Source of the DNA: Pseudomonadota bacterium
Lineage (GTDB): Bacteria; Pseudomonadota; Zetaproteobacteria; Mariprofundales; Mariprofundaceae
NCBI GenBank assembly: GCA_002401635.1
Contig: NVTQ01000027.1
Span: 6,237-12,928 of the forward strand
DNA length: 6,692 nt
Direction of reading: 5' to 3'
Both the position numbers and the translations under genes were made by a program. Positions 1 through 6,502 of this stretch are shown piece by piece. The notes below the pieces were generated by a model. The model was not told the origin of the DNA. It saw nothing but the letters and a program-made list of their open reading frames with translations, and did not search any database. Positions within the stretch are counted from its first letter, which is position 1, and each line of letters starts with the position of its first letter.

Positions 1-624
1 CAAAGTAATGTTCTTTTGAGCCTGTACAAGCTGCTTATTGGCTTCGGCGAGTTCAAACTGATTCCTTTCACGGGTGCCTGCGAAAATGCCTGCAACAAGC
101 GTGTAAAACAAAAAAGTCGATAAGAATATTTCCAATGTTTCTAGTTTATAAGCGACGGTTATATAGCCAAAAATACTTAGGAAAACGATGCCTATACCGA
201 TAATAAAAAAAGCTAAAAGCCAATACCAACCCCTATAAAGTCCCACCGTGAAAAAAGCTAAAAATGGGAAAATTGGCACCCAGTAGATACCGCCATTGGC
301 ATAACCAGCAAAGATTAAAAGGCTATGGAAAACGACAATGCCAGAGCATAAAATGATGATTTCAAGCATGCGTGTAGAGAATATTTTGTGAAAGCAGCAA
401 GAGAGCATGAGGGGTGTAAGCAGAAGAGCTACGAAAAACTGTATCAATGCTAATGTTTGAAAATCAAAGATTTTATTAAATATAGCAAAGCCTAGAAGCA
501 CGGGTATTGCAGTTAATACAATAAGCTTTAGCAGTTGTTCTTGATGCTCGTTCCGCATGGCAAAATTTTTATCGCCAAACAGCAGCTTCCATGGTTTTTT
601 AGAGGTGGAGACCTTTGTAATCAT
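1..624 (-). CDS. Polytopic membrane sensor protein, N-terminal part (output domain lies beyond the window edge)
   Basis: This is an open frame of 208 codons from an ATG at 624-622, with no stop before the left edge, so it is partial. The start is supported by an AAGGA ribosome binding site five bases upstream; an in-frame ATG at 651-649 would add nine residues but lacks such a site. After about 30 polar residues there are six hydrophobic segments, at roughly residues 32-52, 56-78, 86-107, 113-129, 132-155 and 163-183. A GGIYW...FPFLAFF stretch (111-125) spans the loop into segment four. Residues 185-208 (ending EANKQLVQAQKNITL) are charged and heptad-like, as in the signalling helix that follows the membrane domain of histidine kinases and GGDEF proteins. 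I infer an inner-membrane signal transducer. The output domain is not visible, so kinase versus diguanylate cyclase cannot be decided. The gene lies 72 bases downstream of polA in the same direction. Confidence 0.75.
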   Translation of the reverse strand, partial: MITKVSTSKKPWKLLFGDKNFAMRNEHQEQLLKLIVLTAIPVLLGFAIFNKIFDFQTLALIQFFVALLLTPLMLSCCFHKIFSTRMLEIIILCSGIVVFHSLLIFAGYANGGIYWVPIFPFLAFFTVGLYRGWYWLLAFFIIGIGIVFLSIFGYITVAYKLETLEIFLSTFLFYTLVAGIFAGTRERNQFELAEANKQLVQAQKNITL

Positions 625-646
625 ATCTATCCTTATAACGATGTTC

Positions 647-675
647 AGCATAAATGGAAAACAGCATGTTTGCAA
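647..675 (-). promoter_or_regulatory. Candidate sigma70 promoter for the membrane sensor gene
   Basis: On the minus strand a TTGCAA (675-670) and a TATGCT (652-647) are separated by exactly 17 bases, each matching four of six consensus positions. It sits in the 72-base gap after polA, about 20 bases before the sensor start. ATGCTG is also directly repeated here. No terminator hairpin follows polA, so read-through from polA is equally possible. Confidence 0.3.
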
Positions 676-696
676 TGTTATTTTGGATTTCTATGA

Positions 697-3426
697 CTAT
701 AATTTATGCGCCTCAAACCAGCTTAAGCCACTACCAATATCAACAATCAGTGGCACATGTAATTGGGCAGCACCCTCCATCTCTTCGCGCATGATTTGCG
801 TAACGATGTCGATTTTCTTGCTTGGACACTCGACAATCAATTCATCATGTACTTGTAAAATCATTTTGGCTTCTGGGGCTTCTTCTTTAAGTCGTTTATG
901 TAATGCAATCATGGCGACTTTAATAATATCGGCTGCAGAGCCTTGTAGTGGTGCGTTCACAGCGGTGCGTTCGGCATAAGATTTGCGCATACCATTGCTG
1001 CTATTGATGTCTGGCACATACATGCGGTGCCCCATCAATGTTTCCACAAAGCCTTGCTCACGTGCTTTGTCGAGGGTTTCATCCATAAATTTTTGTACCG
1101 TTGGAAATTGCTCAAAATAGGCTTCAATGAATAGTTTGGCTTCGCTGCGGCTGACATGCAGTTGCTTGGCAAGACCAAAGGCACTCATGCCATATAAAAT
1201 GCCAAAGTTAATCACTTTGGCTTGGCGGCGCATTTCACCCGTGACTTCTTCAAGAGAGACTTGGTTCACAGCAGCGGCGGTTGCGGCATGAATATCGCGT
1301 TTTTCGGCGAATGCCTGCATGAGATTCGCATCTTGCGAAAAATGCGCCATCAAACGCAGTTCAATTTGTGAGTAATCGGCTGCAATCAGTATATTGCCTT
1401 GCTCGGCAATAAAAGCTTTGCGAATTTCACGCCCTTCTACCGTACGAATAGGAATATTTTGCAAATTCGGATCGGAGGAAGACAAACGACCCGTGGTGGT
1501 GACAGCTTGATTGTAAGAGGTGTGTACACGCCCAGTTTGCGCATGAATCAATTTGGGCAAGGCATCGGTGTAGGTGGATTTGAGTTTGGATAGACCGCGT
1601 ACTTCCAAAATTAAGCGCGGCACTTCATGCTCATTGGCAAGTTTTTCAAGCACCTCTTGCCCTGTAGCCCATTGCCCTGATTTGGTTTTTTTCCCGCCTT
1701 CAATGCCCAGTGTTTCAAAGAGTAAGATGCCCAACTGTTTGGGCGAGTTGATATTAAACACTTCACCTGCGGCGGTATGAATTTGGCTTTCTAGCTCTCG
1801 AATGCGCGCACCAAAGCGCTCGGATAATTTGGCTAATTGCGAAGCATCAATATGTGCGCCTGCCCATTCCATATCGGCAAGCACAGCTGCCAAAGGTAAT
1901 TCAATATCATCATGGCGCTTGGTATGTGATGCGAGCCTTGCTTTGAGCATATGGGTCAAACGCAGTGTGACTTCGGCATCCTCAGCAGCATAAGGGGCTG
2001 CTATATCAATGGGCACCAAATCAAAGGTAATTTTCTTCGCGCCTTTGCCAGCAACATCTTCATAGGCAATACAATCATGATTCAAATATTTCTTGGCAAC
2101 ATTATCCATTTTGGCGGGCTGCCCAGGTTCATCAACATACGCCAATAACATCGAATCAGCGGCAATGCCGCGCAGTGTGATGCCAGCTCGACGCAAGACT
2201 TGCGTATCATACTTAAGATTATGACCGCATTTGGCTTTGCTGCTATCTTCTAAAATGGGCACGAGAGCATCAAGAATAATGCTTTTATCAAGTTGTTTGG
2301 GTGTGGGAGCCAATAAATCACCACTGCGATGTGCGATAGGTACATACCAACCCTCAGCTTCTTGCACAGCAAAGGATAAGCCAACCAGTTCGGCATCGTG
2401 GCAATTTAAAGATGTTGTTTCAGTATCGACAGCAATGAGTTCGGCTTGTTTGAGTGCTTGCACAAGCTGAGCCAAAGATTCTTCATTATCAACCAAGTGA
2501 TCAACACATTTTTTTACATTTAGATTTTCTAAAATAGGCTCTTTTGAGCTATTTTCTGTAGTTATAACTTCATTTTTATCACTAAATTCATCTGTTAAAC
2601 GTCTAAATTCAAGTTTCTTAAATAATTCTGCCAATGCAGGGCGGTTGGGCATTTGGCTTACGAGGTCATCCAGTGTTACTGGCAGTGGGGTTTGCATATC
2701 AAGCGCAACAAGCCTGTAAGAAAGCCGAGCATCATCGGCAAACGCAATGAGGTTTTCGCGACGTTTATTTTGTTTAACTTCTGGCGCGTGTTCAAGAACA
2801 CCTTCCAAGTCACCATAGGTATTGAGCAACTCCAGCGCTGTTTTAGGGCCAATGCCAGGTACGCCAGGAATGTTATCTGCGGAGTCTCCTGCCAAAGCCA
2901 GAAGATCATGCACTCGAACAGGTTCAACCCCCCATTTCTCTTTGACTTCATCAATGCCATATTCTTTATGACGCATGGTATCGAGCATCCAAACTTTGGC
3001 TGAAACGAGTTGCATTAAATCCTTATCTGTGGAAACAATGGTCACATCCCAATCTTTGGCTTCTGCCTGCTTGGCAAGTGTGGCGATGACATCATCCGCC
3101 TCATAGTTTTCCACACAGATGCGAGAGATATTAAAAGCATCGGTCACATCAAACACATGCTGCCATTGTGGCACCAAATCTTCAGGCATAGGTGGGCGAT
3201 GGGCTTTATAATCGGCATACATTTCATTACGAAATGTACCGCCCTTGGGATCAAAAATAACGGATACGTGGGTTGGTGATAAATCTTTTAAAATACCGCG
3301 TAACATTTGCACATAACCAAACACCGCATTGGTCGGTTCACCTTTGGAGTTGGAGAGGTTGTGTTTTACCGCATGGAATGCGCGAAATACATAGTTAGGG
3401 CCGTCAATTAAAACCAAATGGGGCAT
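697..3426 (-). CDS. polA: DNA polymerase I, full three-domain form
   Basis: This 909-residue protein fills RNA-primer gaps and repairs DNA. The 5' nuclease domain (about 1-280) carries D8, FD at 58-59, YEADD at 108-112, STDKD at 132-136 and the GDSADNIPGVPGIGPKTA helix-hairpin-helix region at 180-197. A proofreading 3'-5' exonuclease domain (about 310-500) is intact: DTET at 334-337, NLKYD at 403-407 and YAAED at 479-483. In the polymerase domain, motif A is DYSQIELR (684-691), motif B carries R733, K737, F741 and Y745, and motif C is HDE at 860-862. F741 matches the phenylalanine of E. coli Pol I. The start is fixed by AAGG seven to ten bases upstream and by the family's MxxLVLIDGP-type beginning. 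Length is slightly below the 928 residues of E. coli. The gene lies 26 bases after the transferase gene with no obvious promoter between, and ends in two in-frame TAG codons (697-699, 691-693). Confidence 0.98.
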   Translation of the reverse strand: MPHLVLIDGPNYVFRAFHAVKHNLSNSKGEPTNAVFGYVQMLRGILKDLSPTHVSVIFDPKGGTFRNEMYADYKAHRPPMPEDLVPQWQHVFDVTDAFNISRICVENYEADDVIATLAKQAEAKDWDVTIVSTDKDLMQLVSAKVWMLDTMRHKEYGIDEVKEKWGVEPVRVHDLLALAGDSADNIPGVPGIGPKTALELLNTYGDLEGVLEHAPEVKQNKRRENLIAFADDARLSYRLVALDMQTPLPVTLDDLVSQMPNRPALAELFKKLEFRRLTDEFSDKNEVITTENSSKEPILENLNVKKCVDHLVDNEESLAQLVQALKQAELIAVDTETTSLNCHDAELVGLSFAVQEAEGWYVPIAHRSGDLLAPTPKQLDKSIILDALVPILEDSSKAKCGHNLKYDTQVLRRAGITLRGIAADSMLLAYVDEPGQPAKMDNVAKKYLNHDCIAYEDVAGKGAKKITFDLVPIDIAAPYAAEDAEVTLRLTHMLKARLASHTKRHDDIELPLAAVLADMEWAGAHIDASQLAKLSERFGARIRELESQIHTAAGEVFNINSPKQLGILLFETLGIEGGKKTKSGQWATGQEVLEKLANEHEVPRLILEVRGLSKLKSTYTDALPKLIHAQTGRVHTSYNQAVTTTGRLSSSDPNLQNIPIRTVEGREIRKAFIAEQGNILIAADYSQIELRLMAHFSQDANLMQAFAEKRDIHAATAAAVNQVSLEEVTGEMRRQAKVINFGILYGMSAFGLAKQLHVSRSEAKLFIEAYFEQFPTVQKFMDETLDKAREQGFVETLMGHRMYVPDINSSNGMRKSYAERTAVNAPLQGSAADIIKVAMIALHKRLKEEAPEAKMILQVHDELIVECPSKKIDIVTQIMREEMEGAAQLHVPLIVDIGSGLSWFEAHKL

Positions 3427-3452
3427 GGGTGGTTACCTTCTGAAACGATAGT

Positions 3453-4088
3453 TTAGGGGAATATAGTCGTTTCATCACCAGCTTGCCATGTTGGATATTT
3501 TCGCATGATATTTAAGAAAAGTTTGCTGTTTAAATGCGTTTGTAACCAAGTATTCAAATGAGGGTAGGGGGTAGATTCAAACCATAATGGATTTACGAAA
3601 TAAAACTGGCGAATAAATGGAAAAATAGCTATATCGACATAAGATAAATGATTATTTTGTATGAATTTATGCTTTTCTAATAATTTTTCTACCTTTTCTA
3701 AAAATATCTCGCCTTGCTCACGGTAATGCATTTGTGAATATTTAGGGAAACGGTCGGCATATTTGTAACAATCCAAAGATTTTTTAAATGAACCGTCATT
3801 TTCATAAATCAATGGCTGGTCAATACTTTCTAGCCAGCAGTCAGGGTCATGTTGTTTTAATGCCCAAAGCATAATATTGCGACTTTCATCGATGATATGA
3901 CCATCAGGACACTGCAATACAGGCACGGTTGCCTTGGGTGATATGTCTAATAGTTCCGTAGGTTTGTTTTTAAGCTCCACTTCGCGCAATGCAACTTGCA
4001 CACCACTATAAATAATCGCCAGCCGCGCTCGCATGGCATAAGGGCAGCGACGAAAAGAGTAAAGAATAGGCAGTGTTTTTTTCATCAT
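3453..4088 (-). CDS. Glutathione transferase-like protein with a CPYA active site
   Basis: This is a 211-residue cytosolic protein with the two-domain GST fold. The thioredoxin-like N-terminal domain (about 5-80) has a redox-type motif CPYA at 15-18 within SFRRCPYAMRARLA, the cis-proline signature TVP at 54-56 and the ES pair (68-69) that contacts the glutamyl part of glutathione. The helical C-terminal domain (about 90-205) carries the S-x-x-D N-capping box at 149-152. A cysteine in place of the Ser/Tyr of classical transferases suggests glutathione-dependent thiol exchange, deglutathionylation or reductive chemistry rather than simple conjugation; the substrate is unknown. The ATG at 4088 overlaps the ferredoxin stop as ATGA, and a second ATG follows directly, so translation may begin at residue 1 or 2. 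The middle of the gene is far more AT-rich than polA (about 26% GC at 3601-3720). Confidence 0.88.
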   Translation of the reverse strand: MMKKTLPILYSFRRCPYAMRARLAIIYSGVQVALREVELKNKPTELLDISPKATVPVLQCPDGHIIDESRNIMLWALKQHDPDCWLESIDQPLIYENDGSFKKSLDCYKYADRFPKYSQMHYREQGEIFLEKVEKLLEKHKFIQNNHLSYVDIAIFPFIRQFYFVNPLWFESTPYPHLNTWLQTHLNSKLFLNIMRKYPTWQAGDETTIFP

Positions 4089-4300
4089 ACGGCATCCAAT
4101 AATTTATCAATACTGGCATGTAAGATGGCGACTTTTCCAACTTTTGCCGTGGGGGCATAGGTACAAAGGCTTTGGCAAGTGATAACCTCAACATCAATGC
4201 CCAAGGCGGTTAATTTTTCAGTCAATGCCTTACCGCCCACATCGCGGCAGTTTTGTCCGTGACAGATTGAGATGTTTTTTTGGTGTTTGGAACATTGCAT
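4085..4300 (-). CDS. Small thioredoxin-like [2Fe-2S] ferredoxin
   Basis: This is a 71-residue protein with four cysteines in the order C13-x4-C18 and C42-x3-C46, the pattern of the thioredoxin-fold [2Fe-2S] ferredoxins related to the NuoE subunit. The region between the pairs (GGKALTEKLTALGIDVEVI) fits the helix-strand of that fold, and YAPTAKVGKVAILHA fits the closing hairpin. C3 is an additional cysteine outside the set. It probably passes electrons in the cytoplasm; the partner is unknown. The start is six bases after the lysR stop and has only a weak ribosome binding site, and the stop overlaps the transferase start by four bases (ATGA). This argues for translational coupling in a lysR-ferredoxin-transferase operon and hints that the ferredoxin and the transferase act together. 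Calling the cluster from the cysteine spacing is strong; the partner is inference. Confidence 0.8.
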   Translation of the reverse strand: MQCSKHQKNISICHGQNCRDVGGKALTEKLTALGIDVEVITCQSLCTYAPTAKVGKVAILHASIDKLLDAV

Positions 4301-4306
4301 AAATAT

Positions 4307-5188
4307 TTAAACCCAATCGATGGCTTGTAGGCGTTGCCATAAGGCTGAAGCAACAGGGCCGATGGCTTTGTGTTTGTGGCGGATAGCCTTGAGATCGATG
4401 TTGATAGATGGAAAATCTTTGCTTGAGATTGCAATCAATAGACCTTTTTTTAGTTCTTCCTGAACCATGTGTTTGGGAAGCCGACCCCAACCTGAACCTG
4501 ATGCAATCACGCGCTTTTTCATCATGAAATCATTGACCACCCAATGGTTGGTTCCTTCCACAATACCCGCTGTAATCTTGGGTGTATGTAAGCTGGTATC
4601 ACGGACAATAATTTGGGTGCTGCCCTCCAAATCGCGTTCTTGTAGAGAAGTGGAGAATTTGGCAAGAGGTGAACATTTGGAAATAACACTGATAAGCTCA
4701 ACTTGGGTTAAATGCTGGTATTCATAATCATGATTGTTATCGGAATTTTCAGAAATTGCAATGTCTGCATCACCATCTTTTAGACGTTCCATGGTTCCGT
4801 TAAGGTTTTCAATTTGAAGTGATAGTTGTGTGGATGGAGACTCTTCGGAGGTGTGTTTGAATACATTCAAAATATGTTCGATGGGCGTTATGCCGCTAAT
4901 GGCGATGCGCAGCTCTGGCTCTTTACCCATGGAGAATTGTTCAGCAAGCTGGGTGAATTCCGCACTGTGGTTGAGGATAACTGTAGCTTTTTTGTACAAT
5001 GCTTTGCCTTCATTGGTCAATATTGGTCGGTATTGTTCGCGTGTGAATAGGCGTAAATTCAACTCACCTTCAAGCTTTCTGATGGCAATGCTAATGGCAG
5101 ATTGGCTTTTAAAAAGCACTTCGGATGCAGCTCTAAAACCACCATGTTCTACGACTGCCCGCAGTGCTTTTAATTGTTCTAGGGTCAT
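4307..5188 (-). CDS. LysR-type transcriptional regulator
   Basis: With the start at 5188 this is a 293-residue regulator of usual family length. Residues 1-60 form the winged helix-turn-helix: MTLEQLKALRAVVEHGGF followed by RAASEVLFKSQSAISIAIRKLE. The linker helix runs to about 87 and the effector-binding domain covers about 92-290, with GSGWGRLPKHMV at 231-242 as in many LysR proteins. The frame stays open to an ATG at 5257, but the extra 23 residues would be translated from the AT-rich promoter DNA, are hydrophobic by composition only, and precede the usual family start; I reject them. No ribosome binding site precedes 5188, and the predicted promoter would begin transcription at about the start codon, so the message may be leaderless. 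The gene is divergent from the hydroquinone reductase operon, the usual layout for a regulator and its target. The effector is not predictable; a quinone or other electrophile is a guess from the target. Confidence 0.92.
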   Translation of the reverse strand: MTLEQLKALRAVVEHGGFRAASEVLFKSQSAISIAIRKLEGELNLRLFTREQYRPILTNEGKALYKKATVILNHSAEFTQLAEQFSMGKEPELRIAISGITPIEHILNVFKHTSEESPSTQLSLQIENLNGTMERLKDGDADIAISENSDNNHDYEYQHLTQVELISVISKCSPLAKFSTSLQERDLEGSTQIIVRDTSLHTPKITAGIVEGTNHWVVNDFMMKKRVIASGSGWGRLPKHMVQEELKKGLLIAISSKDFPSINIDLKAIRHKHKAIGPVASALWQRLQAIDWV

Positions 5189-5195
5189 GGTTAAT

Positions 5196-5224
5196 AAGAT
5201 AGCTATATTTATAAAATATATCAA
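5196..5224 (-). promoter_or_regulatory. Candidate lysR promoter, overlapping the LysR-type box
   Basis: On the minus strand TTGATA (5224-5219, five of six matches) and TATCTT (5201-5196, four of six) are spaced by 17 bases. Transcription would begin near 5189, one base from the lysR ATG. The -35 element lies inside the dyad at 5217-5233, so a bound regulator should block it (autorepression). An alternative -10, TATAAA, lies within the spacer, so the exact element is uncertain. Confidence 0.45.
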
Positions 5225-5233
5225 GATGATATA
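5217..5233. promoter_or_regulatory. Candidate LysR-type operator (T-N11-A dyad)
   Basis: TATATC and GATATA form a perfect 6-bp inverted repeat with a 5-base spacer; T5219 and A5231 give the T-N11-A core of LysR boxes. It is centred about 55 bases upstream of the predicted start of the divergent operon (near 5280), close to where LysR recognition sites usually sit, and it covers the -35 of lysR. The DNA around it is very AT-rich, so chance dyads are more likely than usual. Confidence 0.5.
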
Positions 5234-5245
5234 AACTATATTCTT

Positions 5246-5273
5246 TTTATATATCATATATCACGACTATCAT
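5246..5273 (+). promoter_or_regulatory. Candidate promoter of the hydroquinone reductase operon
   Basis: TTTATA (5246-5251, four of six) and TATCAT (5268-5273, five of six) are separated by 16 bases, putting the start near 5280 and leaving a leader of about 28 bases with a strong ribosome binding site. The weak -35 suits a promoter that needs an activator such as the adjacent LysR protein. Confidence 0.4.
5250..5263 (+). repeat. Tandem TATATCA heptamers in the control region
   Basis: TATATCA occurs twice in tandem (5250-5256, 5257-5263). A third copy, at 5217-5223, makes up the left arm of the dyad 33 bases away, about three helical turns. A partial copy, CTATCA, follows at 5267-5272. The pair covers the -35 to spacer region of the rightward promoter, where a LysR activation site would be expected. 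Confidence 0.5.
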
Positions 5274-5277
5274 TCGT

Positions 5278-5292
5278 GCATTGAGGCATTGA
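5278..5292 (+). repeat. Short tandem repeat GCATTGA in the leader
   Basis: GCATTGA at 5278-5284 is repeated at 5286-5292 with one G between. It lies just downstream of the predicted transcription start and just before the ribosome binding site. Only two copies are present, so it may be chance; no function is claimed. Confidence 0.35.
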
Positions 5293-5295
5293 ATC

Positions 5296-5302
5296 AAAGG
5301 AG
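5296..5302 (+). promoter_or_regulatory. Strong ribosome binding site for the hydroquinone reductase
   Basis: AAAGGAG ends five bases before the ATG at 5308. It fixes that start and contrasts with the absence of any such site before the divergent lysR gene. Confidence 0.85.
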
Positions 5303-5307
5303 AAACT

Positions 5308-6246
5308 ATGGGTTTGTTGGTTGATGGCGTTTGGCATAATCAGTGGTATGACACCAAATCGACAGGTGGAAAGTTTGAGCGTAAAGCATCGCAGTTTCGC
5401 AATCAGATTACACAGGGTGGTGTGTTTTCCCCAGAAGCAGGGCGCTATCATTTATATGTGTCTCTAGCGTGTCCTTGGGCACATCGCGCATTGATTTTTC
5501 GCAAGCTGAAAGGGCTGGAAAAGCTGATTGATGTAAGCATCGTTAGCCCATATATGTTGGAGAATGGCTGGCAATTTGATGTGCCTGAACCGCTTTATGG
5601 TTTTGATTATGCATATCAAATGTATACCAAAGCTGATGACTGTTATTCAGGACGTGTGACGGTGCCAATTTTATGGGATAAGCAGCGCGAAACCATTGTA
5701 TGCAATGAGTCGGCGGAAATTATTCGTATGTTCAATGCTCAATTTAATGCGCTGACAGGCAACAACGATGACTATTATCCAGAAGCCTTGCATGGCGAGA
5801 TTGATGAAATAAATAGCTTTGTATATGACAACATTAACAACGGCGTGTATCGATGTGGTTTTGCGACCGTACAAGATGCTTATGATGAAGCTTTTGAGGC
5901 ACTGTTTGCAGCACTTGATGTGGTGGAATCACGTTTGTCTAAGCAGCGTTATTTGGTGGGCGAAGCATTAACCGAAGCAGACTGGCGTTTGTTTACCACC
6001 TTGATTCGGTTTGATGCGGTATATGTTGGACATTTTAAGTGCAACCGTCAGCGCATTGCTGATTATCCTAACTTATCGAATTATTTGCGAGAGTTGTATC
6101 AATATGCAGGCGTGCGTGAGACGGTGAATATGCAACATATCAAACAACATTATTATGGCAGTCATGAAAGCATTAATCCGATACGGATTGTTCCCAAGGG
6201 GCCAGTTCTAGACTTTAATAGTTCACACAATAGAGGAGATATTTAA
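5308..6246 (+). CDS. yqjG: Glutathionyl-hydroquinone reductase (Xi-class glutathione transferase)
   Basis: This 312-residue cytosolic enzyme belongs to the YqjG/PcpF/ECM4 family, which uses glutathione to reduce glutathionyl-hydroquinones to free hydroquinones and mixed disulfide. The catalytic cysteine is C55 in SLACPWAHR (53-60), the family's CPWAHR signature. Other family marks are W88 in NGWQF, the cis-proline motif VP at 119-120, the ES pair at 134-135, NNGVYRCGFA at 177-186 with Y181, RFDAVYVGHFKCN at 234-246 with Y239, and HYYGSH near the end, matching tyrosines reported in the E. coli enzyme's active site. Length is close to the usual 320-330. The start has a strong ribosome binding site. 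The gene is divergent from lysR and is followed after one base by the CDGSH gene, so it heads an operon. It probably recycles quinone conjugates. I assign the E. coli-type symbol by family, not by proven orthology. Confidence 0.95.
   Translation: MGLLVDGVWHNQWYDTKSTGGKFERKASQFRNQITQGGVFSPEAGRYHLYVSLACPWAHRALIFRKLKGLEKLIDVSIVSPYMLENGWQFDVPEPLYGFDYAYQMYTKADDCYSGRVTVPILWDKQRETIVCNESAEIIRMFNAQFNALTGNNDDYYPEALHGEIDEINSFVYDNINNGVYRCGFATVQDAYDEAFEALFAALDVVESRLSKQRYLVGEALTEADWRLFTTLIRFDAVYVGHFKCNRQRIADYPNLSNYLRELYQYAGVRETVNMQHIKQHYYGSHESINPIRIVPKGPVLDFNSSHNRGDI
6232..6238 (+). promoter_or_regulatory. Ribosome binding site for the CDGSH gene inside the preceding coding end
   Basis: AGAGGAG lies within the last codons of the hydroquinone reductase gene, nine bases before the ATG at 6248. 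It supports that start and independent loading of ribosomes on the second gene of the operon. Confidence 0.75.
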
Positions 6247-6247
6247 G

Positions 6248-6502
6248 ATGAAAAAATCCGAAACCAAAGCCTGGCAACAAGAGCCATTTGTTGTGGAAGT
6301 AAAACGTGGTGATACAAAATGCTATTGCATGTGTGGGTTGACGAAGACCCCACCTTTTTGTGATGGCGCGCATAAGGATATTGAAGGTGAACACCATGAT
6401 GTACCGATGGTTGTGCGTTATGATGAAGATCAGACGGTGTATGTATGCGGTTGCCGACAATCAGCGAGCCTGCCATTTTGTGATGGCACACATAAAAAAT
6501 GA
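6248..6502 (+). CDS. Small protein with two CDGSH iron-sulfur domains
   Basis: This 84-residue protein has two full C-x-C-x2-(S/T)-x3-P-x-C-D-G-(S/A/T)-H motifs: C27, C29, C38, H42 and C67, C69, C78, H82. Each should bind a [2Fe-2S] cluster with three cysteines and one histidine. This is the tandem arrangement seen in CISD3/MiNT-like and many bacterial CDGSH proteins. There is no membrane segment, so it is probably cytosolic. Such proteins transfer electrons or clusters and their clusters respond to redox and pH. C25 gives a CxCxC start to the first motif, an unusual extra thiol two residues before the first ligand. The gene is one base after the hydroquinone reductase and overlaps the cytochrome b561 start by ATGA, so the three are very probably co-transcribed. 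Its direct partner is unknown; neighbours suggest a link to quinone or glutathione redox. Confidence 0.93.
   Translation: MKKSETKAWQQEPFVVEVKRGDTKCYCMCGLTKTPPFCDGAHKDIEGEHHDVPMVVRYDEDQTVYVCGCRQSASLPFCDGTHKK

Noticed and set aside
557..979. A 140-codon plus-strand open frame
   Set aside because: It lies opposite the 3' end of polA and the 5' end of the sensor gene, both strongly supported on the minus strand, and shows no family motif.
3427..3452. Possible terminator or promoter between the transferase gene and polA
   Set aside because: The 26 bases contain a ribosome binding site but no hairpin, T-run or paired -35/-10 elements.
4222..4490. Two further minus-strand open frames across the lysR 3' end
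   Set aside because: They are alternate frames of lysR and the ferredoxin, whose own frames carry clear motifs.
4830..5234. Plus-strand open frame of 134 codons opposite lysR
   Set aside because: It mirrors the lysR coding sequence and runs into the control region; the peptide has no recognisable domain.
5189..5257. A 23-residue N-terminal extension of the LysR protein from an ATG at 5257, resembling a membrane segment
   Set aside because: It is read from the AT-rich promoter DNA, has no ribosome binding site, overlaps the operator elements, and precedes the standard LysR beginning MTLEQLKAL. Its hydrophobicity follows from the ATA/ATT/TTA-rich composition.
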